The position numbers were made by a program, and so were the translations under genes. Shown piece by piece: positions 43,976 to 57,331 of a stretch of DNA of 64,000 nt (positions are counted from its first letter, which is position 1; each line of letters opens with the position of its first letter). The notes beneath the pieces are model-generated. The model was given only the letters and a program-made list of their open reading frames with translations, did not search any database and was not told the origin of the DNA. Source of the stretch: Polytrichum commune (lineage: Eukaryota; Streptophyta; Polytrichopsida; Polytrichales; Polytrichaceae); contig OX485809.1 in the NCBI GenBank assembly GCA_950295325.1, forward strand, positions 18,970,001-19,034,000, in the 5' to 3' direction.

Positions 43976-46112
43976 TGATTGCCAAAGTCAAGGAACCTTT
44001 GGCTTAAAGCAATAGTCTGAAATTATTTGATTAATTTTAATGTAACTTGAAAAGTCATTTTTCTCATTATGTTTGAACACACATGTAACAATTTAGTTAT
44101 TGTAATCTCCTCAAGAGTCTATCAAAACAAAGCTATATACAATTCTATATAATGATGGAATTCCTGCATTTGGTCATTCCAAGGACCACTCTATAATGGA
44201 GTGTACCTGTTGATGCAAATCACGGCATTCTTCAAAGATACTCCAAAGGCCTTGAAATCACTTCCTCTTCATTTCTTCAGACTATTTACCATTCACCTTC
44301 CATCTCTTCCGATCAAATTGATTGGGATCATGAACTACTCATCCTTATTCACAACGTGTAAGGTAAGACAAATGATTCCTAGATTTAGCACCCATCAGGG
44401 TCTAGCATAATTCAAATTTTCTTTCAATAACTCAATCATTTAGACAGAAAGAAGATGGATATCTTCTGTCATAACAGGGTTCACCCACAGAATTTACTTG
44501 CTATTGTCAACTATACAATTGCAGTATTCACTACAAATCCTCTGGAATTCTCTTCACCTTTGTGGCAGATTAGATTCACTACATCTTCTCATGGCAATCT
44601 ATTATCACAAAAGGTCTATCAAGTTACATTGACCCTTATATGCCCCTAGCCTCGTATCTTGGTCAGTCTATAGACTTAATTCAAATAGGCCATAGCTAGC
44701 CTTTACGCCTAACTCGTTACTTCGTTCCTCAGTCCATAGCCACCCTATGATAGCAGACTATAGCCCTTCAGTGCTCAAACAGAAGTAGAGGCAGGGAAGA
44801 TAATCCTTCAGCAAACATAGACTTTTGACCACACCTTATCACAAACAATTCAGGCACATGCTTTGCACAATTTCCTTTACTCAGACAATTGATTGAGTTT
44901 TAATCAAGCATGTAATATATTACAAATAGATCATAGACTAGGGAATCACTCCCAAGGCCTCACAAAAGACAAGGTAGATTGTAAAATTAAAACTGTTCTA
45001 CTTCCGGCAAAATTCTGCTTCACATAGAATATTGTCTTGTTCACCAAAAAACTAAGGCTCCTTCTACTTCCCTTTCTTCTCCCTTTATCCTTCCCACATA
45101 TGCCTATTCCTCATGGGCACATCCTTTCACATCATAACTTAATCCTTTTGATTCTATCTTTTCCTATCCCCTAAAGGATTGTCACTATTTTAGTACATGG
45201 TAATTGATTATCTAGTTCTTGAGTCCCCTGTTTACACTACATTTCTATTATGACTCAAAAAATCCAAAAACTTCCTACCACACACATGTTTAAAAGAGAT
45301 TGGCCTACATCATCAAATATCAATAACTACTCTACACTTTATAACGAACACAATTGGAAAGACCTATGTATCCAATCAAAAAATCAACAAACATACACTC
45401 TTATGATAATCATAACTAAATAAAGGGAAGTTTAATTTTCAATTTGGTTTTTGCAAACGTTTCATTGCATATTTGTTAATATGTATATCTAATCGATAGA
45501 AGTTGGAGAACATGAACATCGAACCAAACAACACCCACATAACCTAAAGCTACATTATGCCCCCCCCCCCCCCCCGGCCCACTTTTCCACAAGTAACCGG
45601 ATTACTTGGGCCCAATTACCTCAAATCTATACTAAAGATGTTGTTCCGAAATCCGAATCAAAGAGCTTTTGGATAGCCAACCCAGCCAAGGGTGTCCAGT
45701 ATGAAATTTGGTGAATATTAGGTACCTTGAGCAATTTGTCCAGTAGCAAATTTGGTGAAGTATTGATCATTTGGATAAAATTTATATTATATTTGAAGTA
45801 TTTTGCAATATGAGAAATGACAAAATAAATGGCTATCCGCTTTCCAACGATGAGACTTGGTTTCAAAGAAAGTGGAAAAACATCTATGATAAGAACAAAA
45901 AATCAAGAGGTGCATTTTCACTTCCCACCATATGCATACTTCTTTTGAATGTTCATTTTCATTTAATTTTTCATTGTTTTTTTCATGTAGGCAAATATTT
46001 AGCAGTTCTCATTTCAACAATTTATTTCAAAAATATTAACAACATTACACCGCTTTCTATTCATCTAGTATAAAAAACAAACAAAGAGATAATTTCTACA
46101 ATCCAGAATTAG
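43976..46112. other. non-coding DNA, repeat remnants
   Basis: No supported gene. Phrases shared with 35640-36960 (CTATAGCC, CATAGCTAGCC) occur at 44640-44780, and there is a C16-17 run at 45559-45575. A 74-codon frame at 45771-45990 has no recognisable domain. Confidence 0.45.
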
Positions 46113-46695
46113 ATGTATGAGCAACAAGAAAAATGGAGAATTGTTGAAAATACGACCACCATTGAAGTTGACAACCCCAATGAAACTAATTGTATTCGGA
46201 GGTGGAGGAAGTGCGCCTCTATAGTAGAGGAGTTTGTGTATCAACTAAACTCCGCGTCCACTGGCCTAACAATCGGTGAGAGGAAAGTCATGCTCAGGTG
46301 GTTTGCAGAGAAACTCACAAATTATAGGACTACTTCTTGAATTTCTAAAGGACACTGAAGCAACTAAAGAAAAACTAAAATTCATGAGCAGCGTCCAACA
46401 AGCCTATATCCAAATGGTGGCCAACAAATCCATTGAAAACTCAGTTCACAAGAATGCATTGTTATCAGTAGTTGTGTCCTCTACAGATGGTCCTAATCAA
46501 TTGTTCTTGGCATGCACCTTAAAAGCTACAAGACCTAATTTGAGGAAAGCCATATTTCGAAGGGCATACATTGGTGCCCATAGAGGAATTTTGGGTGGAA
46601 TACTCAGGAAGAACATAAATGATTGTGTTAGTGAAGATGATCCACAAAGGATGGTGAATTTATGGGATACAACAACGACAATCTCCCCTATATAA
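46113..46695 (+). pseudogene. unrecognised ORF broken by a frameshift
   Basis: Frame 46113-46340 (MYEQQEKWRIVENT...GERKVMLRWFAEKL) continues in another frame from about 46330 to 46695 (LLEFLKDTEATKEKLKFMSSVQQAYIQMVANKS...), together about 190 codons of ordinary, helix-rich composition. The change of frame without splice signals suggests a decayed gene or transposon ORF. I recognise no domain. Confidence 0.35.
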
Positions 46696-48062
46696 AAGAC
46701 ATTATGTATCAAAGAATAGGACCGTGGCAATTCAATGAGCACCCAAAGCATTATCTTCAAGAATCTCAGGTTACAACCTCAACTTTTATCCTTTTCAGTT
46801 GCATGTCCCTTGTTGTTTACCTAAAAAATTCATTATTTGATTTATAACAATTAAATAAAATACATACATAGTCGCAATTGCTGATTAATTCCTCTTTTAG
46901 TCAAGCATAATTTTCACTTCCCTTACCTCGTCATTCATGACTCCATGGAATGATTTTAGTCTGTGTTACTTTGTATGTGGAACACGCTCATGTTGGTTTT
47001 TCATTCTACATTCCATTGGCTTCAAGTACTACTTGTAATTACGTTCATATTTAAATTTTAAATATGCCCATGTTGTTTGATCATACCAATTCCAAAACAG
47101 ATTTTAGGTGTTTATTTTTCTTTGATAAAAATTGAATATGTGTTCAATATAGGAATCAACGTTTTTTTCCTCTCAAATGGTGTGCATTTATTTGTTTCCA
47201 CTTGCAAAATGAAGAAATCCATGTCATGCTGAACACATTATTGCTATTGATTTCAGTCATTCCCTTTCACTCTGCTACTTCTACTCTGGATGTTGCACTT
47301 GCACTTTGTGAATGACTTACTCACTTTTCATTTCAATATCTTGTAGTCAATTTTTTTTCAACACTTGCACATGCGCACAATCACTTACTAGATTAGGGTG
47401 ACTAATCAATATAGTATGGAATTTTTGATCCAAAGTTGAATAAACCCACATACTTGGTATGCATCAAACCAAAGTTGAGTGTTGTGAGTGCAATGATGAC
47501 CGAGTGAATATATGTAAACACATGTTGGTTGTATGGATGTTATTGGATTGGAAGTTAAAACACTTGAGGATCTTATAATCATTGACTAAATAGGAAATTT
47601 TGCATGTTTTACATGATAGTTTTGAGGTTGAAGCTTTTAATCAACCGGGAAGGTCAACAAAGAATAACGGATTGATTGACAATGAAGAAAACAATCTTAC
47701 ATGTATTTCAGAACCCAACTAATATACAAACTTGTTATTATTTGGTGTTTAAAAAGCATATATATAAATATTTGAACTTACACCCTAACAATGAAAATAA
47801 GCATATTTGAATGTTTGTATAGGTGTGTGTTTATATATATGTATATTTATAGGTAAATGACAAGGCTTGAATCGTTGTAACTAAATACATACATCATTTA
47901 AAGAGGTATGTGGCAAGATTGATATATAAGTATAAAAATAGGTTAACATATTGATATATTAGACCCTCCCCCATACACACATATATGATATTGCATATCT
48001 TATTAAATTACCTTATCATTTGAGTTATTGATTATGAAATCATTTGTTCTATAGAGGCACTT
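46696..48062. other. AT-rich non-coding DNA
   Basis: No gene, no clear inverted repeats. There are short TATA microsatellite-like stretches at 47758-47850. Confidence 0.5.
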
Positions 48063-48547
48063 ATGGATATTGAAGGTGAAGGTGACGGAATATCTAATGA
48101 CATAAATGTCATGATGCTTCCATTATCTTTGGAAGATGAACCCATGGAAGATTTGGGGTACCCAGGTTAGTCGAAGGACTAATATTATTGTTCGTTCCGT
48201 AAATGACAAGATTCAAGCCATTATGAATATTTTTTTCTTGGGAGATAAAAAAAATTTACTAATTCAACCACAACTTGATGCCTTAGAGTAGTGAAGGTGT
48301 TCAAGAGAACCATAAAATCGTTATCAATCCTAGGATTCCACCCAAAGCAAGTGGCCTACCTCGTGTAGGAATAAATATATCTTCTATCCAAGCTCATGTG
48401 ACTAGGACAAGATTTGGTCATGGGAGGCCATGGAGGGGAGAGGACGCAATGGTCACTATGGAAGATGATATGATCCTACCTTCTACTACAACCGAGGCAA
48501 GCACAAAAGTATTGTCAAGATTCAATAATACAAGGGAAAAAAATTAA
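48063..48547 (+). other. two short ORFs, possible exon relics
   Basis: 48063-48170 codes an acidic 35-aa peptide (EGEGDGISND...LEDEPMEDLG) ending at CAGGTTAG. 48287-48547 is open for 86 codons without ATG (NPRIPPKASGLPRVGINI...) after an AG. Composition is protein-like but no family is recognised. Confidence 0.25.
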
Positions 48548-48780
48548 CAAGAAAGTGTCGCCCGAAAATGAAAGCGGGTACAATTTCCAAAGGTTTTTAA
48601 ACAAAATGGTTGTATACGTGGAGACTATAGTATAATTTTATGTAGTTGTGATTCCACCTCATGTAGGAATTGTGCTTTGAAAGTGACCAGAGGTGAATTG
48701 GAATTTGGAACAATGGCAATGATAGTTCATTGGTTGAGAAGACGGTGGAGATTTTCGATGATGACACAAGTAAATAATAA

Positions 48781-48826
48781 GACTTGACACTTCTAAAAGT
48801 ATCTCTTAAATATTATGGATAAAGAT
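48781..48826 (+). repeat. 46-bp direct repeat, left copy
   Basis: CTTCTAAAAGTATCTCTTA followed by TATTATGGATAAAGAT recurs, slightly diverged, at 49611-49655, flanking the inverted-repeat element between them. This may be a local duplication or an older insertion site. Confidence 0.8.
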
Positions 48827-49585
48827 GGGGCCATTCACGGTTGGGGTACTACTTTTGGGCGTCTAACGGAAAACGGACTTTTTTGGATAACTTCACATGC
48901 TTGGTATGCTTAGATTTGTATTGTGAAGCATATTTTGGATCATACCTACATTTCATACTCCATATCGAGTACATTGCCAAAGTTAATTTAGAAGGAATAG
49001 GGTCATCTAAGATATCCTTTTGATTCCTTAAAGGACATTCAGGAGTGCTGTCTTAATTGTTCACCTTAGGATCAAGGAATGAAAAGGACAACAAGAATCA
49101 ATCGAAACGATCCCAAATTGTTTCCTCACAATCATCATTCAAGTGTGTACCAATAGAACCAAGTATGTATTGAATACCAATTGCCCAATTTTACATGAGG
49201 CACCAAACATGGCCAAAAATACATATAATTACGGCCACACGTAAAAAGAACGTCTAGTATTAGAATTGGACAAAAAAATTATATGAACGGACACATGACA
49301 CTTATACCAAGGTACTAAGATGCAAAACACGAAATAATTGACCTCCAATGCACACCTAAATAACAAAAAAATGCCATTGATGTGGCCTAGGGTTTAGGGT
49401 TTAGGGTTTAAGGTGATTATTAAATAATAATAAAAATCTTTCTTGATAAAGCTTATGAACTATCTACTTATTTATGTAAAATTTATTGATCAAATAATAG
49501 TAAATCATGATAAAAACCAAGATCAATGCGACATAGTCCTTAAGTCCTTTGTCCCAAAAGTAGTACCTCAACCGTGAATGCCCCC
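48827..49585. mobile_element. 759-bp non-autonomous inverted-repeat element
   Basis: The 33-bp termini GGGGCCATTCACGGTTGGGG... and ...CTCAACCGTGAATGCCCCC are inverted copies with a few mismatches. AGAT is present on both sides (48823-48826, 49586-49589), a possible short target duplication. No transposase. It contains a telomere-like run. Confidence 0.75.
49388..49413. repeat. interstitial telomere-like repeat (TTTAGGG)n
   Basis: Three TAGGGTT units plus a TTTAAGG variant, inside the 48827-49585 element. Confidence 0.9.
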
Positions 49586-51352
49586 AGATGGATAAGACTA
49601 GAGTGAAGACTTGAGACTTCTAAAAGTATCTCTTAGATGTTATGGATAAAGAAGGATAAGACTAGGAGTCCCTTTGGGGATATAAGAGAGAGCTCGGGGG
49701 AGGAGAGGGGATCTTTCTTTTGTCTTTTGAAGGTTCACAATTGTTTTCTGGGGTGTAATTGTTCTTGTATTGAGGTACGCGACAGTACCCCACTTCCATT
49801 GGCGGATTGTACCAAGTATGTTGATGGTAAAGATTTCAAAAGTGCACTCACTTGAGTGGGTTGACAACATAGTTTGATGTTGATCAATATTTGATGTTGT
49901 TGTGGTGAAGTACAATGTACGACATCCGTGGGAAGAACTGCAACGGTGAGCTTGACAATGAGTGCAATCCTTAGTGCTCACTCGTGTGGCAAGATTTTTG
50001 ATTCCGAATTTTGGGTTCATGACCTCTCTTTTTCTTGGGCTTCGATATGGTGTTGTAGAATTCCATCCACTTTCTTTGCTTTATTGATGATGTTTTTGTT
50101 TAAATTTCAAATTACAGCATCTGTGGGGGGGAATTGAAGCAGTGGGCTCTTCCATGAGTGCAATTCTCACACGTATGAAAAGATTTCTAGTTAGGAAATT
50201 TGGGTTTGCCCCCTGTTATTTTGGGGCTTTGACATAGTTTTGGAGGATACCATCCGGTGACTTTGCTTTCATGTTGATTTTTTGGTGTAAATTTTGATTA
50301 ACGACATCCAAGGGGGAAATCGTAGTGGTTAGCTTTTTGCTTCTAAATTTTGGGTTTTGTCTTCCCTGGCTCCTCTTTTGGGTTGCCTGGAATGTTTGCA
50401 ACTTTTGTAGTTCTTTTGAATTATCAAGTTCTTTCTCCGACTTTGTCATCACCTTTTGAGCTTTTCCGATGTTTTGTAGTTTTCCATTTGTTGCCTTGGC
50501 TCTTCTTGCGGGTTTCCGTGACATCCACGACTCATAGTTCTTAGAAATTTGAGTTGTTTTTTGATGCTGAAATCTAAAAACTATCTTCTACCTAACTCAA
50601 TGATTTCTGGGTTGAAGAAGAAAGTAGCTCGCTTGGAGGCTGGAGCTCAAGTTGAGTTGGTTTTTTAAGAGTCGTGTAGGAATACTGAAGACAATGCCTT
50701 CAAGCTCGATGCAGCCTATTCGGAACTTGCTAACCTGATCAATTGATGACAGTTTTGGAGGGGTCAAAATATTGGTGTATCTTCTAACGATACCCCAAAT
50801 CAACACATGCTTGGAGCATAATCATCAGGGCTTTTAAGTCGAAGTGCAGGAAATTAGTGTGGGCACAAGACATACGTCACTGCTCGAAACCACAGTACCT
50901 GGCTCGGTCAGCTTGACTAAAGTGACGAGTCAAATTGGTCCTCCAGCCGACTAGAAATCCAGTGATTCGGATGTGGAATTCGCAATTGAGCTCTCCAAGC
51001 ATGGCTGATGTTAAGGTATGTGGGTGTTATTTGGTGAGTTTTTCATGCTCTCCAACTTCTACCGATTGGATTTATGCAGCAAAACTCGTGTTGCATTAGC
51101 AAATTTACGAGATGAAGCATCAGCAAAAACCATACCTCCTTTAATTTACTTATGTGTATCGGAAGTTCATGTTCGTTGATTCTTTAACTGAATACATAGG
51201 TCCTCCCAATTGTGTTTACTCTTGAGTGTCTTTGTGGTGTTTGTTTTGAACCTCACCTAACCACACACCAATCAAATGTAAGTGTCCGATTATAAAATGT
51301 AACCATATAAGGTTTGTATTCCTTAAGCCAATGAAACACAATCCAACAGGTG
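49586..51352. other. spacer upstream of the O-methyltransferase, with degenerate tandem repeat
   Basis: From about 49920 to 50400 three diverged units of ~190 bp follow each other, recognisable by GACATCCGTGGG (49921), AGCATCTGTGGG (50116) and GACATCCAAGGG (50302), each followed by TTTTGGGTT and CTTTGCTTT phrases. The rest shows no gene; frames there are short and without domains. Confidence 0.5.
51255..51262 (+). promoter_or_regulatory. AC-type MYB element upstream of O-methyltransferase
   Basis: ACCTAACC matches the AC-III type element bound by R2R3-MYB factors in phenylpropanoid genes. It lies 91 bp above the ATG; a TATA-like CATATAAGG at 51304-51312 is rather close to the ATG. Its role is inferred from motif and gene context. 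Confidence 0.4.
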
Positions 51353-54300
51353 ATGAGTGCAGGCCCTTCCAAAAAGTCGGCAGGAGCAGTGGCTGTGGAG
51401 GCCAATGACGTGGAGATGAAGATGAAGATGATGAACATGTGCACGAGCTGGATCTACCCTGCGGTGATCCGCACCATCGTGCAGCTTGACGTTCCACACA
51501 TTCTCGCCACAAATAACGGGACAACAAATTCCTGCCGCAAAGAAAATGTGGGCATGACAGCTGAGGAGATCCTGCAGCACATCATGATGATGAAGAAGCA
51601 GAAGCATAAAGAACTCGAAGCAGCGCGTCCGAGTGCGCTCAACCTCGAGCGCCTCCTCCGGCTTCTCACCACCAAGGGCATCTTCGCCGAGCACATCGAT
51701 ATTGGTCATGATTCGGAGGAGGGTAACAAGGATTTCAATGGTCGTGTGCAGCGCCGCTTCTCGTTAACACCATTGTCAAGATGGCTCGTGCCGGGGGACG
51801 GAAGCCTCCACAAGGCCGCCTTGCTCGTCACGTTGACTACCGAGTATGCGGCCCTACTGGAGTATCTCGGGTATGTAATATTATTAACTACATTAAACAT
51901 GATATTTAGTGCCACCAATTCTACTTGTCTTGCTCAATACTAATCGTACACCACGGTATAGTGTCACCAACACTAAATGCTCACCCAACATTATTTGTCA
52001 TTCCTTGTAAATTTTTGGGGGATTATAGATTTACAATGTTGCAGTTATTGTCATGTACCAAGTGATTTTGATCCCAATTTCAATCATCCATGACAATATT
52101 TCATCAAAAGTTGCTGACAAGAGAAGGTAAGGTTTTGGCCAATATTGAATGATGACAAGGAAACCTAATTCCTTGGTGTCAAAACAATCAATTGCCTAGT
52201 TGTGAATCCAAAATTGGCAGGCAATAAGACCCAAATACCAAATACAAGTGAATGTGGATGTGAATCACACATCTTAGTTAGAAATCAGTTTGTATGATAA
52301 TATACAACAGTTTTCTTCTTGTGGCTTATTATCAAAGTGTCGTTGTAATATATCTTGATGAACTTGTGTTAGAGTGGAAAGACTTGAGAAATAATGTCAT
52401 GTGGAAATTGAAGAGGCTATGATCTCAACAGTTGTGAACCTTTTAATAGGTTCTATCTTTCTAACCTTTGGTAGAATTAAAGATGGAAGGCAAAAGGATT
52501 ACTTACCGAGACCATTGACTGCGAAGAGCAAAGAAGAAACTGAGGAGACAAACAATCTTGAAGTCTAAATCTCTAGTAAGTGTTGTGTGCTTATCTAATG
52601 TACTAGGTTATTTTGTGTTAAAGTGATAACGTAGAATTAACCAAGATATGGTAGTTGAACAAATTAGCCAATAGCCTTGGGATATAACGAATGTGAGGGC
52701 CATTTAAATGATTAATAAACAAGAGAGTGAGAGTATAAAATTGATTCAAAATTGAAAGTGGTTTACCTAAGGAACCATGTTATGAACTACTAATCCGCAT
52801 ATGTGGTTTGGCCTATTGTTGTAATTCATGGACACAATGATTACCTTGGCCAAGATCAGGTAAAACATCATGGTTGGACCATATAATTAAAATTAAGAAG
52901 TAATTAAGGAAAACGGAAAATCGTGTAAGGATGAGTGCACTGTCATTTCCAAACTACATTACAAATGCTAATTCACACCAAAGTGCCCTTGGCTTTGGTA
53001 AAGAGACTAAAATGAGTTACTACATGCAAGACTATTATCGATGTTGTGCCTATGCTTGAGCACCGCACTTGGTTCACTCACCACCAGACTATTGCCTAGG
53101 TGAATAGTGTCAGTTGAGTGACCACCACACTTTTATGTACTATTGTGAGAGTTTGTGAGACTTTACCCTATAAATCATTACCCATTTATCAATTTAAATA
53201 TGAAATAACCTAAAATAATCATGTGATTATCCTAATGAAACTTACATGTGGCACCTAGACATTATATGAATCACCTTTTAAGTCTTCCCCGATTGTTTCC
53301 CTGGTTTTGTCATATCCAAATCTTAACTACACCTACAATGTTGTTTGTTTGGTTTCCTAACACCTACCAAGGGGTTATAGTAAAAGTTGGCCCCCTAATG
53401 GTTGGGGGTAGGTTGGTTGTTGATTTATCCTAATTTAGTTACTTTAGTTAAAACAATACTCCTTGGGCTCTACAATAGAAATGATTCAATGTTTTCACCC
53501 TCCCCTCCCCTCCCCTCCCCTCCCCTCCCATGGTTTACCCTCCACCCCAGTAGGTGTTGTGAATATTCACCCCCATATTGTTGTCACAACTTTGTGGTGA
53601 TGCGTAAAGTTCATGCTTTCATACATTACTTCCTTGTTAGGAATTGCTTGTGAATATCTGCAATGAAGACTCATATACCCTAAATCCAGAGTGAGTTGTT
53701 TGTTACCATATCTACCTTCTTTCAAACTCAATTCAAGTCAATCCAAATTACTATGCGTTCTAGATCTTTCAAACCCACTCTCTTAACCGTGAAAGGCCGA
53801 AGCGTAATATCCCCAAAGCCGCCTAAAACTTCTCACTCTAATTAAACAGCTTATTGGAGAAGATTGGCACCTCTTATTGTAGGCATGAGCGTACGGATGG
53901 TATCTTTGTATACTTAGGATTGTTCACATATAGTTTGAGCCGTCCATGTGTTGAAAATCCAAAGATTACAATGACTACTTGGACAAAAACATGACTCTGC
54001 CTCGGCCTTTAAGGGTTAAGCTTCTTGGTCCAGAGGACAACGTAGCCTGCACTATATATTTGGTTAAGTGTGGCATCAAAATCGATGGACTACATCAATT
54101 AGAGTGGCCTTCGTGACTTGTCATAAAATAAGCAACAAGCATCCCATGCCACCTTCGTTGGTTGCCACCAAAATGAAAAGATTTCATACAATCGAAAACA
54201 ATCAACAATGTGGGCCACACTAAATCAGAAGTCTACCCAATGTAGTTTTGATGCAATCCAATTTGCACGAACTCAGTCAACACCGTCTGCAAGGGGTTCT

Positions 54301-56489
54301 CTAGCTCCCATGATTTTGCTGTCAAATTCTTCCCTCAGCGAGTGTATGAATCTGAAGCTGAAGGGAACTACGTAATTACTGAAGCGAGTCCGTGATCCAT
54401 ATGCTCCTCCTTTGTGCATGCAGCGACGCGGTGTTGAAGTCGGAGGAGCCGTTCACAAAAGTGCACGGGATGAATATGTTCGAGTACATGAAATCCCACC
54501 CCGCCTTCTTGGAGATGTTCAAGGACGGGATGAGGGGCATGTCCACCGAGCTCCTGCCGATACTTCTATCAAAATACCACGGTTTCGAGGGCGTTCAGAA
54601 GCTGATAGACGTGGGAGGGAGCTCTGGTGAAAACCTGGCGGGCATCAAGCACAAATACCCACACATTCATGCCGTCAACTTCGATCTCCCCGAGGTCATC
54701 GCAAGCAACCCCGACCTTCCCGGTACGTACAACCCTGGCCTGGTTATCCCAATCAGCGCGTGTCACTCTGCGGAGTTACACAACGCGATAACATCTTCTT
54801 GCTCAGGAGTGCAATTTTTACTAATTAACGAAACTTCAGTAGGTTTTTCGGACAATATAGAACACAAATGACTTTTCTTGGTAAACTATTCTCATTCATC
54901 ATCCCATCCGTGAAGTAGTATGCAGTAGTCCAGAGGTTCCTTTTTTTTAAGTTGATCTCACGCCAGACGGATTTAGTTCTGAAGACCTGGAATTAGTCTG
55001 GTCCCATTCACTTGAGATGAATCAGGAACAATCCAATAGGGGATCAAGTGTGGCTAGGGTGAATCAACACCCACACTCGTACCCTCAGGGGATGAAGGCC
55101 TTGCGGATGACACTGAAAACTTCATCCTTCTTTATGGGGAAGCCCGCTTCACTACAAATCCCATATTGAGTGCACTTCGCCTTCAAGGTCTAAAATCCAA
55201 TATATATGTGCACTTCCAATTAGTAAATAAGCAATTCATTGGGATTTCATTCCGGAAGTGAAACCATCAATGAAGCATGTAATCAACTTGGAGGTCAAAT
55301 AAAATTACAAAATCCTCATTAACATTGAGGTTATACTTTTTTTGACTTACCATTTGAAATTCTCTTTGTCATTCTAAAATGACACTTAAATTTAGTGTGC
55401 TGATTTAGTATGTATATTTTATAATATTTTAATAACGTTGCCTACTTTCACAAGTATTCATACACATTCAAATTGTAAGCATGCACAATTGTGGTGGATG
55501 ATTTGCAGGAATTGAGCAAGTGGGAGGTGATATGTTTGAAAAAGTGCCAAGTGGATGTGATGCCATCTTCATAAAGGTAAAGCTATATATATATCTTAAG
55601 TTCATCTAATTTTGACTCTTATCCAAAAGGACTCTTCCAATTTTTTGCCTAATTTGGACACACTTATATTCAACATGTTAGGAAATTTAATAGAGCACTT
55701 ACATGGTGTGTTTGAACTTTCTTTCAGTCACAATTCACTAACAAAGCCCAAAATAATTGAAGGCAATCCACAATAAGGTATTCATTCTACTACCTAGATG
55801 ACGATTGTGTAAATCTAATAACTATCCTATTGCATCAAAGAATCATAGTATAGAAATGCAGAGCAAAAAAATGTCCATTTAAAATTTGTTTATCATAGGT
55901 AGAGAGGCAAAACAACACCAAGTTCACAATTTTGATACATGAGGTGTTTGGCCAAAGGATGTCATAATATTAATTGGGCCCCTTCAAGGCATAACCTTTG
56001 TTTTCCTACTAAAAGAGATAGCAATAAAGGAGGTTGATTATGCATGCATAATCAAATCTACATGGTGCAAAAATCAACCTTTGCACCATTCTTGTCTATT
56101 TCTGCCATATAAAACACCTCAAAAATAGCAAAATCCACTCTCTTTGCCCCTTACATGCGTTTGTATGGCATGTGCAGGCAATATTGCATGATTGGAATGA
56201 TGAGAAGTGCCTTAAAATTCTGAATAATTGTTGGGAGGCATTGCCAAGTGTGGGAGGGAAGTTGATCATGCTAGATAACATCATGCCTGTGGAGACTCCA
56301 CAAGGAGCAACCGTTCCCATAAAGGATCAACACGTGTTCACCTCGGATTTCATGATGCAAATTCATTGTGCAAGTGGTAGGGAAAGATCCGCAATGGAGT
56401 TGGAAAGGCTTCTCAAACAAGCAAGGTTCACCAACTTTCGAGTCGTTACCGAAGTTGGTTATTTGTATGTTATGGAGGCTTTCAAATGA
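51353..56489 (+). CDS. class II SAM-dependent O-methyltransferase (COMT-like), four exons
   Basis: Exons 51353-51870, 54424-54722, 55509-55576 and 56178-56489; all introns GT-AG, phases match, 398 aa, no stop. Transfers methyl from S-adenosylmethionine to a hydroxyl of a small aromatic compound (caffeate-like phenolics or flavonoids) in the cytosol. N-terminal dimerisation domain (1-130, with LLTTKGIF), motif I LIDVGGSSGENLAG (usually GGGTG), NFDLPEVI, GGDMFEKVPSG, and catalytic His in ILHDWNDEKCLKIL, ending YLYVMEAFK. Slightly longer than the usual ~365 aa, owing to an extra N-terminal segment rich in Lys/Met (about 75-85). Intron 1 is 2553 bp and has gathered repeats. The substrate cannot be told from sequence. 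Confidence 0.93.
53030..53315 (-). repeat. dispersed repeat, copy B, in intron 1 of O-methyltransferase
   Basis: Inverted relative to 43675-43975: CCTATGCTTGAGCACCGCAC TTGGT and TCACCTTTTAAGTCTTCCCC match the other copy with few changes. Confidence 0.6.
53501..53529. repeat. (CCCCT)n microsatellite
   Basis: About five to six CTCCC units in intron 1 of the O-methyltransferase. Confidence 0.95.
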
Positions 56490-56730
56490 ACATCAAGATA
56501 AACTCCACGGGGGGTGCACTCATTGTTTAGAACCAAGAACCATGTGCATGCATGACCACGAAAATGCATTAACACCCTTGATATACAAGACTTTCCCCCT
56601 CCTAAAAATGATATATGTACAAATATGTAGCTACAAAATTTCCTTGAATACATACACAGGTGAAAAACAAATAAATCATATATAGTGGTTAGCAAAAGTC
56701 TTCGAACAGTAATGGCAATCTAGAATTAAC

Positions 56731-57057
56731 CTCGGGGGGTTCACTCCCTCTTATATTTTGCATACACGTGCGTTCAGGTCCTATTTATTGGGGGGCTATT
56801 TACCTTGCAGAAAAGATTGTAAGGTATGGTATTTTTCAAAATAAAGATGTGATGGTATTTTACATGTGATGGTATTTTACATGTAATCCTTTTTCATTAT
56901 TTATATGTGATGGTATTTTACATGTAATCATTTTTCACTATTTTAAAGCCCCCTATATTATATGTAAGTTTTTTACAAAATTTATCTACAATGAATATAT
57001 TAGACCCTATTTTTTATCGCACGTTGTTCTACGATTTTCGCCAGTGAACCCCCAGAG
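56731..57057. mobile_element. MITE nested in the Tc1 element, CTCGGGGGG family
   Basis: Begins CTCGGGGGGTTCACT, ends AGTGAACCCCCAGAG, with GAATTAAC duplicated on both sides (56723-56730, 57058-57065). 327 bp, no coding region. Same end motif and 8-bp duplication as the MITEs at 24104 and 24549. Confidence 0.88.
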
Positions 57058-57331
57058 GAATTAACACTACCAATTGTTGACTTTGGTGTAGAGGAGCTTA
57101 GTTTTTCAACTAATTATGATATTAGAGACAAATGAAAGTCAAGAGAGTGTATGGGTGTTGAAACTGAGCCACCTACAAGTGAAGCAATAAAAAATGTGTC
57201 ATCTGGGGGTGTCCGGTTCAATATGCACAGAACTTGTACATCCAAAAAATCTCAACAAAGAACCTCTACATATTAAGACTTCCTACATTTAGAAATTCAA
57301 AGAGCTTGAGAGAGATTACAGCTCATTAGCT

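Noticed and set aside
53248-53653. Short frames inside intron 1 of the O-methyltransferase as separate genes
   Set aside because: They overlap a dispersed repeat and a CCCCT microsatellite, and the intron borders are well supported by matching exon phases.
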